DNA of 64,000 nt, from assembly GCA_964035015.1 (NCBI GenBank), contig OZ035997.1, positions 68,362,067-68,426,066 of the forward strand, written 5' to 3'. The DNA is from Corallium rubrum (Eukaryota > Cnidaria > Anthozoa > Scleralcyonacea > Coralliidae). Made by a program: the position numbers and the translations under genes. Shown here piece after piece: positions 45,127-55,648 of this stretch. Numbering within the stretch: position 1 is the stretch's first letter; each line of letters opens with the position of its first letter. Below the pieces are notes generated by a model, which did no database searches, was not told the DNA's origin, and saw only the letters and a program-made list of their open reading frames with translations.

Positions 45127-45690
45127 CACGACGTCGTTTCGACGTCGATTTGTGGTTGAAATCGGGTTGCGACGTCGATCTACCAAAAATCGACATTGTT
45201 TCGACGTCGCTTTGGCGACGTTTCATCGACATCGGAAGCACACGTTGTTTCGACGTTGAATCGACGTTGATATTGTGTCGTCAAATTTCACCTCACTTAA
45301 CCACCAATACCAACGTTGTTTCGACGTCGACGTGTTATCGACGTCAGAAACAGATGTCATTTCGACGTTGAATCTACGTCGATAGTGGGCCGTCAGATTT
45401 CACGTCACTTAACCGCTAAATATTGACGTTGTTTTGACGTCGCTTTGTCAACGTGTTATCGATGTCAGAAACAGATGTCGTTTCGACGTTGAATCGACGT
45501 CGATAATGTGCCGTCAGCTTTCACGTCACTTAACCGCTAAATATTGACGTTGTTTCGACGTCGCTTTGTCAACGTGTTATCGATGTCAGAAACAGGTGTC
45601 GTTTCGACGTTGAATCGACGTTGAATCGACGTCGATAATGTGCCGTCAGATTTCACGTCACTTAACTACCAACGGTGTTAAGTCGGAGAT
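45127..45690. repeat. Subterminal repeats, about 125-bp units
   Basis: Each unit contains TCGACGTTGAATCGACGTCG, a CGTCAGATTTCACGTCACTT block and ATTGACGTTGTTTCGACGTC. About four units are present. Such arrays are usually transposase-binding sites. Confidence 0.8.
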
Positions 45691-46853
45691 ATTCTTCAGA
45701 CCTCAAAGCATAAGCGCATTTTCGACATAAATCATCATATGCATGTTTAACGAATCATCGTTATTCCGACTGTATTGTTGTTTTCCAGTATAAAGCAATG
45801 ACGTGCCTGAAAAATCTTAATGTTTTGTTCTTTCATTGAGGTTATTTCAAACGATAATGAAAAGGTAATGAAAACTAGATTGCGTTAAATTTCGTAATAC
45901 CTTTTGCTCTGGGTTAGCAACCTAGCATCAAGTACGATGGCAATAGCTTCCTTACAACAGTGAACAGTCTGACAAAGCAATCAGGGCTTCTCTGCAAGCT
46001 TTGGTTTAAGCGGATCATCATATGGATTTTCAACCAATCAGAAGAGGCTGACGTGTTTCTTAATTTAGTAGCACAGACGAGAGGTACTGTCTTCGCAGAG
46101 GTCCACCCACTGTTCAACCAATCAGAAATTGCGACATTTTGATCCGCTCAACAATTAAGCTAAGTTTGATCCGGCGTGTGCATACTCAATCAGTCTCAAT
46201 TACAATGTGAATTGAAAGCACAAAGTTTTTTTTCATTTCGCTAAATAATTACTGGAACTTTATAAACAACTATCACTTAACTGCTTCAACGAAGAATGTC
46301 GCTACAACGTCGTAGTATGAATTTTAAACCTATAGTTGGACTGGGTATTCGTCAGAAGAATGGACAATGCTGATGAAGTTTACTTCAGTAAATCAAGACG
46401 GACAATCTTAAATATATGACTTGGTTTTATATATTCTTGTTCGCGCCTTGCCGTTCGAGATTGCAGAAGGAGCTCCGATCAGTTACTACATGGATAATTG
46501 CGATTTTCTTCGATGGTCAAACCGGGTTCTGATATTGAAATATTACTGAATATACAAAGACAACTCTTCGTTGTTACGGACATGACTACAGACGAAAGTA
46601 TTGACATATGCTAATATTTGTATAGACGTCATTGGGACAGTTAGCTTCTTTGGAGGTATTTGCTTATATGTTTACGAATTAACAATGGAACGTTACTAAC
46701 ATAAATAGAACTGTATATTTTAATCATCGCTATGTAGGCTTGTCAGGAACGGAGTTCTTGGGAATAAATATAAATACCTTTTGAAACATGTGGATTGTGG
46801 TTGTGATTTATACCTGTTACATGTTTATAGTAGACGATAGATCTTGAAAACTA
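45691..46853. other. Interior of nested element, no gene
   Basis: Short open frames overlap each other on both strands and have no recognised similarity. An AACCAATCAGAA motif occurs twice in this stretch (46033, 46118). Confidence 0.5.
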
Positions 46854-47759
46854 CAATCCTGGCAAAAATTATGTGGACAGTCCACTCTAAACAAACAAAT
46901 TAATGTTCATATATATTATTCCCACACCCCCCCCCCCCCCATTCCGCCCCCCGGGCCCCCTTTTCAATGTTGAATCTCACAATATATTTTTATCAAGTCC
47001 AGTTCATTCATTTATCAACATTGAAAGGGGGCAGGGGGGCCAAGGGGGCTATTTTTGCAAGATTACAAAGGAAATACCAGACACGGACATTTATGCACGC
47101 GCTGTCCACACTAATTTTTGCCAGGATTGTCTGAAAATATGATGGAGTAGAAAATGCCAAATTTATGGCGTTTCTAATTGACCTAGACGGCGCATAATAG
47201 GGTCATTTAACAGAGATCGTAAGACGTGTGTTCATGTTCTTTCTATCTTATTTATTGGTGGTAAAAGCGGCTTATTGTTTGCAATGTTAAGTGGTATTTA
47301 TGCTGTGAGTAGTGACGTCTATTAGAACGAACGTGTTTTACTAAACGAACCGGCGTGTAATAAGAGACTATATTGAAATTAATAGAAATGAAGCTATGCA
47401 AAGGGCTTATACCTTATCAACATTACATGCGAGACATTATGGTGTACATGTAGGGCCTGAAATTTCTGCGATATATTGACATAATGACGTTTTTAATAGT
47501 TTAATGATCTCTGAGGTCGGCCGGAAGTTCGACGGTACACACTTGTGCACCGTTTGTTTAAAGAATACACAAGCAATTCATTTTACTATCACAGTACACA
47601 GCTGTGTACCGTTGAATCTATTTATCCCCGCAACTCAAGTTAATAAAGTAATTAACATTCAGAAAATATTTATAAGAGTACATGGTGTTGTTACGCACAA
47701 CTTACTTAAACAGACGGGATCTCAGTAACAATTTACATTAATTTAGTATTTCAGCTTTA

Positions 47760-48027
47760 TTCCTTTTCGACTTATAATAGTGTTGCAATGTGCTTAGGCA
47801 TACTTTGTATTGTGCGGTCAATGAGGTCAACACTCAAGTTATCGAAACACCGAAAGACTGTCCTGAAAAGCCTGAAATGGCTTATTCGTTATAGGCAAAT
47901 GTATCGCTTCTTCTTCTAACTGTTTTCTTACGATATCGAAAATATTTTCGATTGGATTTAAGTCAGGGGATAGCGCCGGTATTCGATGTTGAGTGCAATT
48001 CCATATCTTGATGGAATTAATTCGCAA
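47760..48027 (-). pseudogene. Tc1-like transposase C-terminal fragment, copy 1
   Basis: The frame reads SPDLNPIENIFDIVRKQLEE, the classic final catalytic region of Tc1 transposases with its Glu. A stop or frame change near 47840 separates the last residues. The N-terminal two thirds are missing, so it cannot encode an active enzyme. Confidence 0.75.
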
Positions 48028-49172
48028 CTTAAACCAAAGTCATCAGAAGAAAAGTAAACGTGCACAAAATAGTCAATAATTTGTTAAGACAAAAAAAATG
48101 CGACCTGAAAAGACCGTCACTACAAAAACTTCTTATCCCACAGTTTCGCTGTTAAAGCTCACTAAACAGTGAATTTGTTCACGAAAGACACTGTCACGTT
48201 TGAAATATTACCTCGGAAGCCTTGTGAATAGAGAAATTTCCAAATATTTTATCTTGTTTTTTCTCAGACAATCCTGGCAAAAATTATGTGGACAGTCCAC
48301 TCTAAACAAACAAATTAATGTTCATATATATTATTCCCACCCCCCACCCCCATTCCGCCCCCCGGGCCCCCTTTTCAATGTTGAATCTCACAATATATTT
48401 TTGTCAAGTCCAGTTCATTCATTTATCAACATTGAAAGGGGGCAGGGGGGCCAAGGGGGCTATTTTTGCAAGATTACAAAGGAAATACCAGACACGGACA
48501 TTTATGCACGCGCTGTCCACACTAATTTTTGCCAGGATTGTCTGAAAATATGATGGAGTAGAAAATGCCAAATTTATGGCGTTTCTAATTGACCTAGACG
48601 GCGCATAATAGGGTCGTTTAACAGAGATCGTAAGACGTGTGTTCATGTTCTTTCTATCTTATTTATTGGTGGTAAAAGCGGCTTATTGTTTGCAATGTTA
48701 AGTGGTATTTATGCTGTGAGTAGTGACGTCTATTAGAACGAACGTGTTTTACTAAACGAACCGGCGTGTAATAAGAGACTATATTGAAATTAATAGAAAT
48801 GAAGCTATGCAAAGGGCTTATACCTTATCAACATTACATGCGAGACATTATGGTGTACATGTAGGGCCTGAAATTTCTGCGATATATTGACATAATGACG
48901 TTTTTAATAGTTTAATGATCTCTGAGGTCGGCCGGAAGTTCGACGGTACACACTTGTGCACCGTTTGTTTAAAGAATACACAAGCAATTCATTTTACTAT
49001 CACACAGTACACAGCTGTGTACCGTTGAATCTATTTATCCCCGCAACTCAAGTTAATAAAGTAATTAACATTCAGAAAATATTTATAAGAGTACATGGTG
49101 TTGTTACGCACAACTTACTTAAACAGACGGGATCTCAGTAACAATTTACATTAATTTAGTATTTCAGCTTTA

Positions 49173-49440
49173 TTCCTTTTCGACTTATAATAGTGTTGCA
49201 ATGCGCTTAGGCATACTTTGTATTGTGCGGTCAATGAGGTCAACACTCAAGTTATCGAAACACCGAAAGACTGTCCTGAAAAGCCTGAAATGGCTTATTC
49301 GTTATAGGCAAATGTATCGCTTCTTCTTCTAACTGTTTTCTTACGATATCGAAAATATTTTCGAATGGATTTAAGTCAGGGGATAGCGCCGGTATTCGAT
49401 GTTGAGTGCAATTCCATATCTTGATGGAATTAATTCGCAA
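49173..49440 (-). pseudogene. Tc1-like transposase C-terminal fragment, copy 2
   Basis: This is the second copy of the same fragment in the tandem array, with one change in the signature (SPDLNPFENIF). It has the same truncation and same terminal break as copy 1. Confidence 0.75.
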
Positions 49441-50599
49441 CTTAAACCAAAGTCATCAGAAGAAAAGTAAACGTGCACAAAATAGTCAATAATTTGTTAA
49501 GACAAAAAAAATGCGACCTGAAAAGACCGTCACTACAAAAACTTCTTATCCCACAGTTTCGCTGTTAAAGCTCACTAAACAGTGAATTTGTTCACGAAAG
49601 ACACTGTCACGTTTGAAATATTACCTCGGAAGCCTTGTGAATAGAGAAATTTCCAAATATTTTATCTTGTTTTTTCTCAGACAATCCTGGCAAAAATTAT
49701 GTGGACAGTCCACTCTAAGCAAACAAATTAATGTTCATATATATTATTCCCACCCCCCACCCCCATTCCGCCCCCGGGCCCCCTTTTCAATGTTGAATCT
49801 CACAATATATTTTTATGAAGTCCAGTTCATTCATTTATCAACATTGAAAGGGGGCAGGGGGGCCAAGGGGGCTATTTTTGCAAGATTACAAAGGAAATAC
49901 CAGACACGGACATTTATGCACGCGCTGTCCACACTAATTTTTGCCAGGATTGTAGATCTGAATCAATAAAACAAATTAAGAGTGTATAAAGCCGTAAAAA
50001 CAAGACGCCTGTTTGTTGTCGTTTCAACGTTGAATCGCCGTCGAAAAAAAGTCGAAACGACGTCGATGATTCAACGTCGAAACGACGTGAATAATTCAAC
50101 GTCGATTCGATTTGCGATTTCAACCTTCATGCGACGTTGTTCCGACGTCGGAGGGTGACGTCGTTTCAACGTCAATAATTCAACGTCGAAACGACATCAA
50201 CAATCCAACGTCGAAACGACGTCGATATTCCAACGTCGATTCGATTTGCGTTTTCAACTTTCATTCGACGTTTCGACGTCGGAGGGTGACGTCGTTTCAA
50301 CGTCGAATCGACGTCGTTTTGCCCGCTGGTATGCCCTCATAGGCACTGTGGACAACACCTGATATTCTCCGGGTAAACCACTTACTCCTCTTATGCACAG
50401 ACTTCTTCCTCCACGACATCAAGTCCAGCTCAGGAACTGGTAAAGTGAAAGGTCCCTGCAGACCGCATGATGTACAGGTTGGAGTGCCACCACAGTTGGT
50501 ACGATAGCCACCGCAGCCGCACGTATGCATGTCAATTTTCCTAAGTCTCCGATCAATAGCAGCATCCCTTCTGCCCATACACTATAGCATAAAATAACC

Positions 50600-51210
50600 T
50601 TAAATAAACCCTCCCCTATGCGCTGTAAAACCTATGGCCACTCCTGCTATAGCCACGAACGCTGCCTGATACTTCTGCATCTCCTTAGAAGGTTTGTAGA
50701 AGTCGCTTAGTTGAGGTTCACCTCTAAGAGTCATCCCATCTGAGGTGTATGTTTTCAGCTTATCCAAGGCCTTATTAGTAGAATTTATGTCAGCGTTGGC
50801 ATCACTCAACTCCGCCCGCAGCTGTGCCAACCTGTCCTTATGTCTTATCTCATTCTCATAGAATGCTTCCTTGGCCGCTGCCAACTTCTCCAGGCTGTGG
50901 TTGTGCCTTTCCAGTTCCTTCTCATATCCAGTGTGGTTGAGCTTACTGAATAGGAACCCGGCTCCAGCGAAACTGATCGCGGCGAATGTTGTCTGAATAG
51001 CTCCACCTACTAACGTACTCGCCAGAGTCTTACCTATGTATTCCTGAAGTGACCTTCCCCTAGGAATTCTTAAAGGGGTCCTCAGGTATGTACTTCTGCT
51101 GCGTTGGCATCACTCAACTCCGCCCGCAGCTGAGCCAACCTGTCCTTACGTCTTATCTCATTCTCATAGAATGCTCGTTCATAAGTTCCTTCCTCTGAGT
51201 CGACATAACC
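50600..51210 (-). pseudogene. Polinton coiled-coil membrane protein, rearranged 5' end
   Basis: The main part is open from about 51070 to 50600. It has a hydrophobic segment (GAIQTTFAAISFAGAGFLF), a charged coiled coil (EKELERHNHSLEKLAAAKEA, HKDRLAQLRAELSDANADI) and a final hydrophobic stretch (FVAIAGVAIGFTAHRGG). A 73-bp piece of the coiled coil is duplicated at 51103-51176, which breaks the N-terminus (MSTQRKELMNE). It sits in a series of small membrane proteins on the same strand. Function unknown. Confidence 0.5.
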
Positions 51211-51224
51211 TTGGTGATATTTAA

Positions 51225-51524
51225 TTAGAGTGTCTCCAGTTTACTGCTCTCAGCCGGCAGTTCAGCTGGGGTGACAACAACAGCTGCTTCCCTCCTGTCA
51301 CTCCTCCACGCAAAGTACAGTGACACGCCTGCTATCAGAAGTCCTACCAAGCCTATCGTGTAGCCTCTGGGTACTGTCCATGCATCTGTCTCCTCCATCT
51401 TTATAATTTTCCTCATCTTATTCTCTTTCGCTGCTTTGGAAATTAATGCCAGCCTCTTACCTGCCTCGACACGCATCGGATCTTTAGTCTTAACTTCAGT
51501 AGTGATCTTCGGATCTTGATCCAT
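51225..51524 (-). CDS. Polinton single-pass membrane protein (99 aa)
   Basis: The short basic N-terminal half (MRVEAGKRLALISKAAKENK) precedes one clear membrane helix (YTIGLVGLLIAGVSLYFAW) and a Pro/Ala-rich tail. The frame is intact. It lies between two other membrane-protein genes on the same strand with 30-bp spacing upstream. Function unknown; a virion membrane or entry accessory role would fit but is not shown. Confidence 0.55.
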   Translation of the reverse strand: MDQDPKITTEVKTKDPMRVEAGKRLALISKAAKENKMRKIIKMEETDAWTVPRGYTIGLVGLLIAGVSLYFAWRSDRREAAVVVTPAELPAESSKLETL

Positions 51525-51554
51525 CTTATAGATTACCTTAAATTAACTTACAGA

Positions 51555-52230
51555 TCACTGCCGTCTTACTGTCAGATATACTGCAGATATCGCTAAGATA
51601 ACTGTCAGATACTTACCAGTAAAAATCAGGGCATCTCCACCAGCCTCCTCAATGTCTGACCACGGTATGGTGACCTTGGCTGGTTTTAGCTTCTCCCACT
51701 TCCTCCTCTTCTTCACCTGGTGGACCGCATCTGCACCCCTCCGAGTCAGCCCCACCGACAGGCCTGTAACCAGTGCTATCACGCCAAGACCAATGCCGGC
51801 TATCACACCAGCCCTCCTAGCAGTCCTTCTAATCATCCTGCTCTGCCACTCATCGTAGTACTCCCTTATGCCGGTCCTGAGAAGGTTGCTATCCTCATCT
51901 GTGAGAACCTGGCCAATTGACTGGAGCTCACCTCCGAGGTACCTCACAGCATAGTCGTTGACAAGACCTGTATCGCTCAGCTCTTGAGTGATCTTGAAGA
52001 CATCATTGTCCAACAGGTAGTCTATGAACCTGGGATCACTGCATCCAGGCTCAAGGTCTAGAATGACCTATCCTGATTTGCTTCATCTTATCTTCTCTGA
52101 CATTTATTGAGGTATGGCTGTCAGGGTCGTCCTGTAATGACGTTCCGTCGAAATCTGTTTCGCCGTAGTCATCATCATGTTCTGGAGCTTCCTTATCGTC
52201 AAAGTCCTTCAACTCATTCCAGTCCTCCAT
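51555..52230 (-). pseudogene. Polinton two-helix membrane protein, one frameshift
   Basis: The start region (52230 to about 52060) is acidic (MEDWNELKDFDDKEAPEHDD). After a frame change near 52060 the frame continues DYLLDNDVFKITQELSD and two hydrophobic helices, one after basic residues (AGVIAGIGLGVIALVTGLSV) and one at the C-terminus (YLTVILAISAVYLTV). It begins 1 bp past the stop of the upstream gene. Function unknown. Confidence 0.5.
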
Positions 52231-52231
52231 A

Positions 52232-52771
52232 CTACTGCTCTGATTTCGTGTACGTGTGGCACCTGTAAATCCTCCTGTACTTATCTTTTATTTTCTTCTC
52301 CAATGGCATGGTGCTGTCATTTATTATGTTATCTACCATAGTCAGGTTGCTGAACATTGTGGATCTGTCAAACTCGATGCCTCTCAGATAACCCTTGATG
52401 GTGTTGAGGGATTCTGTGTAGCTCTTGTATGCCACCTCACACTGGCTGACTTTCTCGCTGATCCTCTTATTCTTGATGTAGCCATGCATCAGCAGACCGA
52501 CGGCACTTATTGACAGGGTAGCAAATCCACCCAATGTGCTGAATGCCCTGCCAGCTACAGTTAGGAAGATAGCAGACATGTTCATGGCCAGGTTAATCCT
52601 ACTAAGTCTTTTGAACTGCCACTGGTAGCAGGTGGCCATCATGTGGTAATGCTCGTACAATGACTTTAGCATCTCAACTTCCTCTGAGCTGAGCCTCTTG
52701 GATATGTGGTTGAATCTTATTATGCTCTTTTCCCTGGTGAGCATGACATAGGTGGGATTAAACAGGCTCAT
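52232..52771 (-). CDS. Polinton 2-TM protein, SLATT-like layout (179 aa)
   Basis: The frame is intact. A long helix (EEVEMLKSLYEHYHMMATCY) precedes two adjacent membrane helices (MNMSAIFLTVAGRAF and LGGFATLSISAVGLLMHGYI), then a long helix with AYKSYTESLNTIKGYLRGIE. Helix, TM hairpin and Tyr-containing helix is the plan of SLATT-domain proteins, but similarity is by layout only. It overlaps the next upstream gene by a few bases. Confidence 0.5.
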   Translation of the reverse strand: MSLFNPTYVMLTREKSIIRFNHISKRLSSEEVEMLKSLYEHYHMMATCYQWQFKRLSRINLAMNMSAIFLTVAGRAFSTLGGFATLSISAVGLLMHGYIKNKRISEKVSQCEVAYKSYTESLNTIKGYLRGIEFDRSTMFSNLTMVDNIINDSTMPLEKKIKDKYRRIYRCHTYTKSEQ

Positions 52772-53355
52772 AGAATGACACAGTCAGGCAACTCTCATTA
52801 CCACTGGTCAGCCCAGTTATTGTTGGGTAGATGTAGCTGACAGATGGTTTATTGCTGGCCTGCTGTGCTGAGAGAGTGTCGCTCACATAAAAGTCGTGAT
52901 TCACAGGTATAGACCAGTGACCGCTATAAGTGCCTGTCTGCATTCCCCAGAGTTAGTGTACCCAGTAGCTCAGAACCCTGTGTCGCTCTGTAGGTAACAT
53001 AGTACAGCCGGTATGTGACCTTCACTACATTGTCAGGCACGATGCCATCTCCGTCAAATGAGTGGCATAATATTCTTATCATAGTGTCCTTACTTACTGA
53101 GCCCATGGGGTAGGCGTTACTATTGAGTGCTTCCGGCGTTCCACCAATTGCTGGGTAGTACCAGACCATTGTGGCGTTAAGCCTGTAATTCTCCTTCTTG
53201 GCGAACTTTTCTGTGGCATACTTTTTATTTATCAGGTGGTTGTCATCAGTGGCCAGTGTGCTTTGGGTTATCCTGAAATTTTTCATGTCAATGTCGTCAG
53301 TGACTTCACCTATAACGCCGTCAGGCGCTGTTGTGTAACCTAGGTTCAGACTCAT
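52758..53355 (-). pseudogene. Polinton fibre-like protein, one frameshift
   Basis: The N-terminal half (52924-53355) contains DIDMKNFRITQSTLATDDNH followed by LINKKYATEKF, the pattern LDMxxxxItnl...D.davnKkYvd known from bacteriophage tail-fibre shaft repeats. The rest is beta-rich (TMVWYYPAIGG, VTYRLYYVTYRA, ISYIYP-like segments) and ends SCLTVSFYEPV at 52758. A frame change lies at 52930-52943. The start codon overlaps the preceding gene's stop by 4 bp. It is probably a receptor-binding spike or fibre, by analogy. Confidence 0.55.
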
Positions 53356-54907
53356 AGCATAGGGTATATATACTTGCTGGCCATGTATCCACCCACAGCA
53401 GTCAAAGCGAGTACAATACCTGCGTTTGATGGGTTATCAGACTCTCCCATACGCTTGGCTGTACTAGTACCCAGTACCGGCAATTCCTCCAGATCATGCT
53501 TAGCAGTGGTGACAGCAGGTTGTACATCAGGTGAATTATGCCTAGCAGCGGTGACGGCAGGTGCTGGACCATCCAGTGTTTCAAGATGCTGGGCCCCACC
53601 TGTGTGAACTTTCTTGGGTGTTATGTGCTTAACCTTGTGATAGTTAATATTATTAACTCCGAATTTCATACTCTCTGTTGCTGTCTTCAGAAGGTTGTTG
53701 TACCCCTCTATAGCCTTTTTTAGAATTATCATCTTGCTAGGTACTAGCCAACTTTTAGGCGATAACGCCAGATCTTGGGTCACATGCGTGTCAGCTATGC
53801 TCCTGTTCATGTTTAGTATCCAGGTGCTTACACTGTAGTTTGTTATGGCGTCTTCAGTTAGTTTTCTGAACTCCTGCTGACTTTCCAGTGACCCACCACC
53901 GTGATTGACTATTGACACCCTAGTCTTGGCCTGAGCGCCCAATATGCTGTAAATGTACGCCTCTGTGGACTGGTTGAGACGTTTCAACCCAACCCTAGTC
54001 AGACCATTGGATGACTTTGGTACGTAGCGTCTGTAGTGGTTCTGATACCCAGACCTAACTACTCTGACGTTGCTGACCCCTCCAGAGTGTGATCATATGA
54101 AAATGTCCACGGTAACTTCATAATATTTCCATACAAGTTGCCGGCCCTGAACTCTGTTGAGATGGCATGCATGCTGTCATTTCCCTCCATCCTTCTGAGA
54201 AGGCGTCTAACTGTGAAGTAGACGTGGTACCTAGCTATGGATGTTATCATAGGGTACACCTCATCAGATGGTGTCAGATGTTGCATGCTGATTCCACAGC
54301 AGTAGGTTGCAGCGTACACAGAAAAAATTGTCATGAAGTAGGAACTGGTGTCATCCCAGTTGAATGGTTTACCTGGATGGCTTATCTTCAGCTCTGGCAG
54401 TTTGGACATGAAGTAGTCCTTAGAGTTCACATAAACCCTGAAATTATTTATTGGATAGTTGAGAACATCCTCAGATGGGAACCCATCATACCATATATCA
54501 TGGACCACGGTAGTGCTACCGAACTCATAGTGTTTATGCGCCTTTCCCTTTGGTAGTGGTGCTATGTCCGATGCGTTGGCTAGCCATATGATTGGGAAGC
54601 CGTTCTTCATGACTAGGCTGTGGGGCCATACTCCGGTGAAGTTGTGTAAGTACTTCCACATGGAGTTATCATTTTTGAATGTGCTGCTAGTGATGTCTGT
54701 TGACACTATGTCGCTGTTTATAAACCATATACCCATCTTCGTCAGGTTGCCTTCCCTATCTATTTCTGGGATGAATTCAAACTTGCTGAGAGTGGCTTTC
54801 GGATATTCTTTAAGTAGGTTTTCCTTGGCTTTGATGATTGACTCTTTATAGGTTCTTAAGTACTTGCTGTAGTTGCTGCCATAGTACTTCCTAAGCGCTT
54901 CTTCCAT
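53352..54907 (-). pseudogene. Large Polinton protein of unknown function, one frameshift
   Basis: The first 282 codons (54907-54059) read MEEALRKYYGSNYSKYLRTY, WYDGFPSEDVLNYPINNFRV and YAATYCCGISMQHLTPSDE. A second open frame covers 54093-53352 without an ATG at its start, which suggests one gene with a frame change near 54070-54090. The C-terminus is a single membrane helix (AGIVLALTAVGGYMASKYIY). Neither half shows protease, capsid or enzyme motifs that I recognise. It is adjacent to the fibre-like gene and divergent from the minor capsid gene. Confidence 0.55.
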
Positions 54908-54925
54908 AATATGATCTATATTATG
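54897..54925. promoter_or_regulatory. Start-to-start junction with palindrome
   Basis: CATAATATGATCTATATTATG is a near-perfect palindrome (7-bp arms) that contains both start codons of the divergent genes at 54907 (minus) and 54911 or 54923 (plus). No separate intergenic promoter exists. Confidence 0.5.
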
Positions 54926-55586
54926 AGGAAACTGACCGTGCTGATAGAAAGATCATATAAGGTGATTAGACTGGAGGAGCCTATACTGACAGGGAAAAAT
55001 CCTCATATTCTGCTGAAGAAGGCTTACATAATGTGGGAGTACTATAATGTGTCCAGCAGCAAGGGTAACTACTATGTTCACAACAAAAAGGTTGAACAAA
55101 TTCCTTGGGGATGGTTATTACACCTTCCAATATCTGAAAAAGATACTTGAGGGGAACAGCGGGGTTACATTAACACTTAGTAGACCTGAGCCTAAGTGTA
55201 CGATGGTGACTGACAGTAGCACGACGCTAGCACTACATAGCAACTTAGCCACTTTACTGGGATTAAACACCCGTACGTTCTTACCAGGTAGTAGCATGAA
55301 GAGTGGGCTGATAAATGTGAATAATGGGCTGAGGTACTTGGTGGTGATGTGTAATGTAATATCTACATCAATGAACTTGTATGGCGTGAGGAAGAGTAAT
55401 GTCCTAGTGAGTCTTCCAGTCACTAGTGAGCAGTCGCCGTTCAGTTCGACACAGGCATTTGTTGACATTGAAACAGAGCTGGCAATTGGCAGAGGTGTTA
55501 TCAATGAGTTGGAATTCCACGTGACAGATCAGAATGGAAAACCACTGAATGGTTTTCGGAGCATACTGTTGGAGCTGTATATCTAG
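54911..55586 (+). pseudogene. Polinton minor capsid (penton-like) protein, one frameshift
   Basis: The opening part (54911-55150) reads MRKLTVLIERSYKVIRLEEP from a start at 54911 or 54923. After a frame change near 55100-55125 the frame continues to 55586 with GDGYYTFQYLKKILEG, VTLTLSRPEPKC, YLVVMCNVISTSMNLYGVR and INELEFHVTDQNGKPLNGF. The final block resembles the last strands of Polinton/adintovirus penton-like single jelly-roll proteins (xLxFxLTDQdGxxLdlxG). About 215 residues is the usual length. It would form capsid vertices. Confidence 0.6.
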
Positions 55587-55648
55587 TAGAGATCTAGAGT
55601 CAAAACCATGGTAAACCATGATTTTAGACTGTACATCTAGTAGAGTAT

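Larger units (their letters stand above)
46854..49952. mobile_element. Tc1/mariner-like composite: tandem array M-U-M-U-M
   Basis: The outer ends CAATCCTGG and CCAGGATTG are flanked by TA on both sides, as in Tc1/mariner. Inside, a 277-bp palindromic module (M, with ends CAATCCTGGCAAAAATTATG) occurs at 46854, 48269 and 49682, separated by two nearly identical copies of a 1.14-kb segment (U) that carries a transposase fragment. The periods are 1415 and 1413 bp. The copies differ by only a few bases, so the duplication is recent. Confidence 0.75.
45118..50337. mobile_element. 5.2-kb nested non-autonomous DNA transposon
   Basis: The ends CCAGCGGGCACACGACGTCG and the inverse CGACGTCGTTTTGCCCGCTGG-type terminus are inverted repeats. 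Subterminal arrays of GACGTCGTTTCGACGT-like repeats fill 45127-45690 (unit about 125 bp, four copies) and 50005-50320. No clear target duplication was found. No transposase of its own is visible; it has been hit by a Tc1-like composite. The superfamily is undetermined. Confidence 0.75.
44846..50578 (-). pseudogene. Cys-rich Polinton protein split by a nested transposon
   Basis: The 5' part is at 50338-50578 (MGRRDAAIDRRLRKIDMHTC, then CGCGGYRTNCGG and CTSCG, a zinc-ribbon-like set of cysteines; SWRKKSVHKRSKWFTRRISG). The 3' part is at 44846-45117 (FMYVVAKLMKGGLIRKN, YYIMRLASRRG, WDHGCTCPRYLEW). Between them lies a 5.2-kb element whose end falls in frame, adding a few codons to each side. No family was recognised; a DNA- or virion-associated role is a guess from the basic and Cys-rich composition. 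Confidence 0.6.

Noticed and set aside
44846..45241. Cys-rich protein as the missing adenain-type protease
   Set aside because: The His and Cys residues present do not follow the His-Asp/Glu-Gln-Cys spacing of that family.
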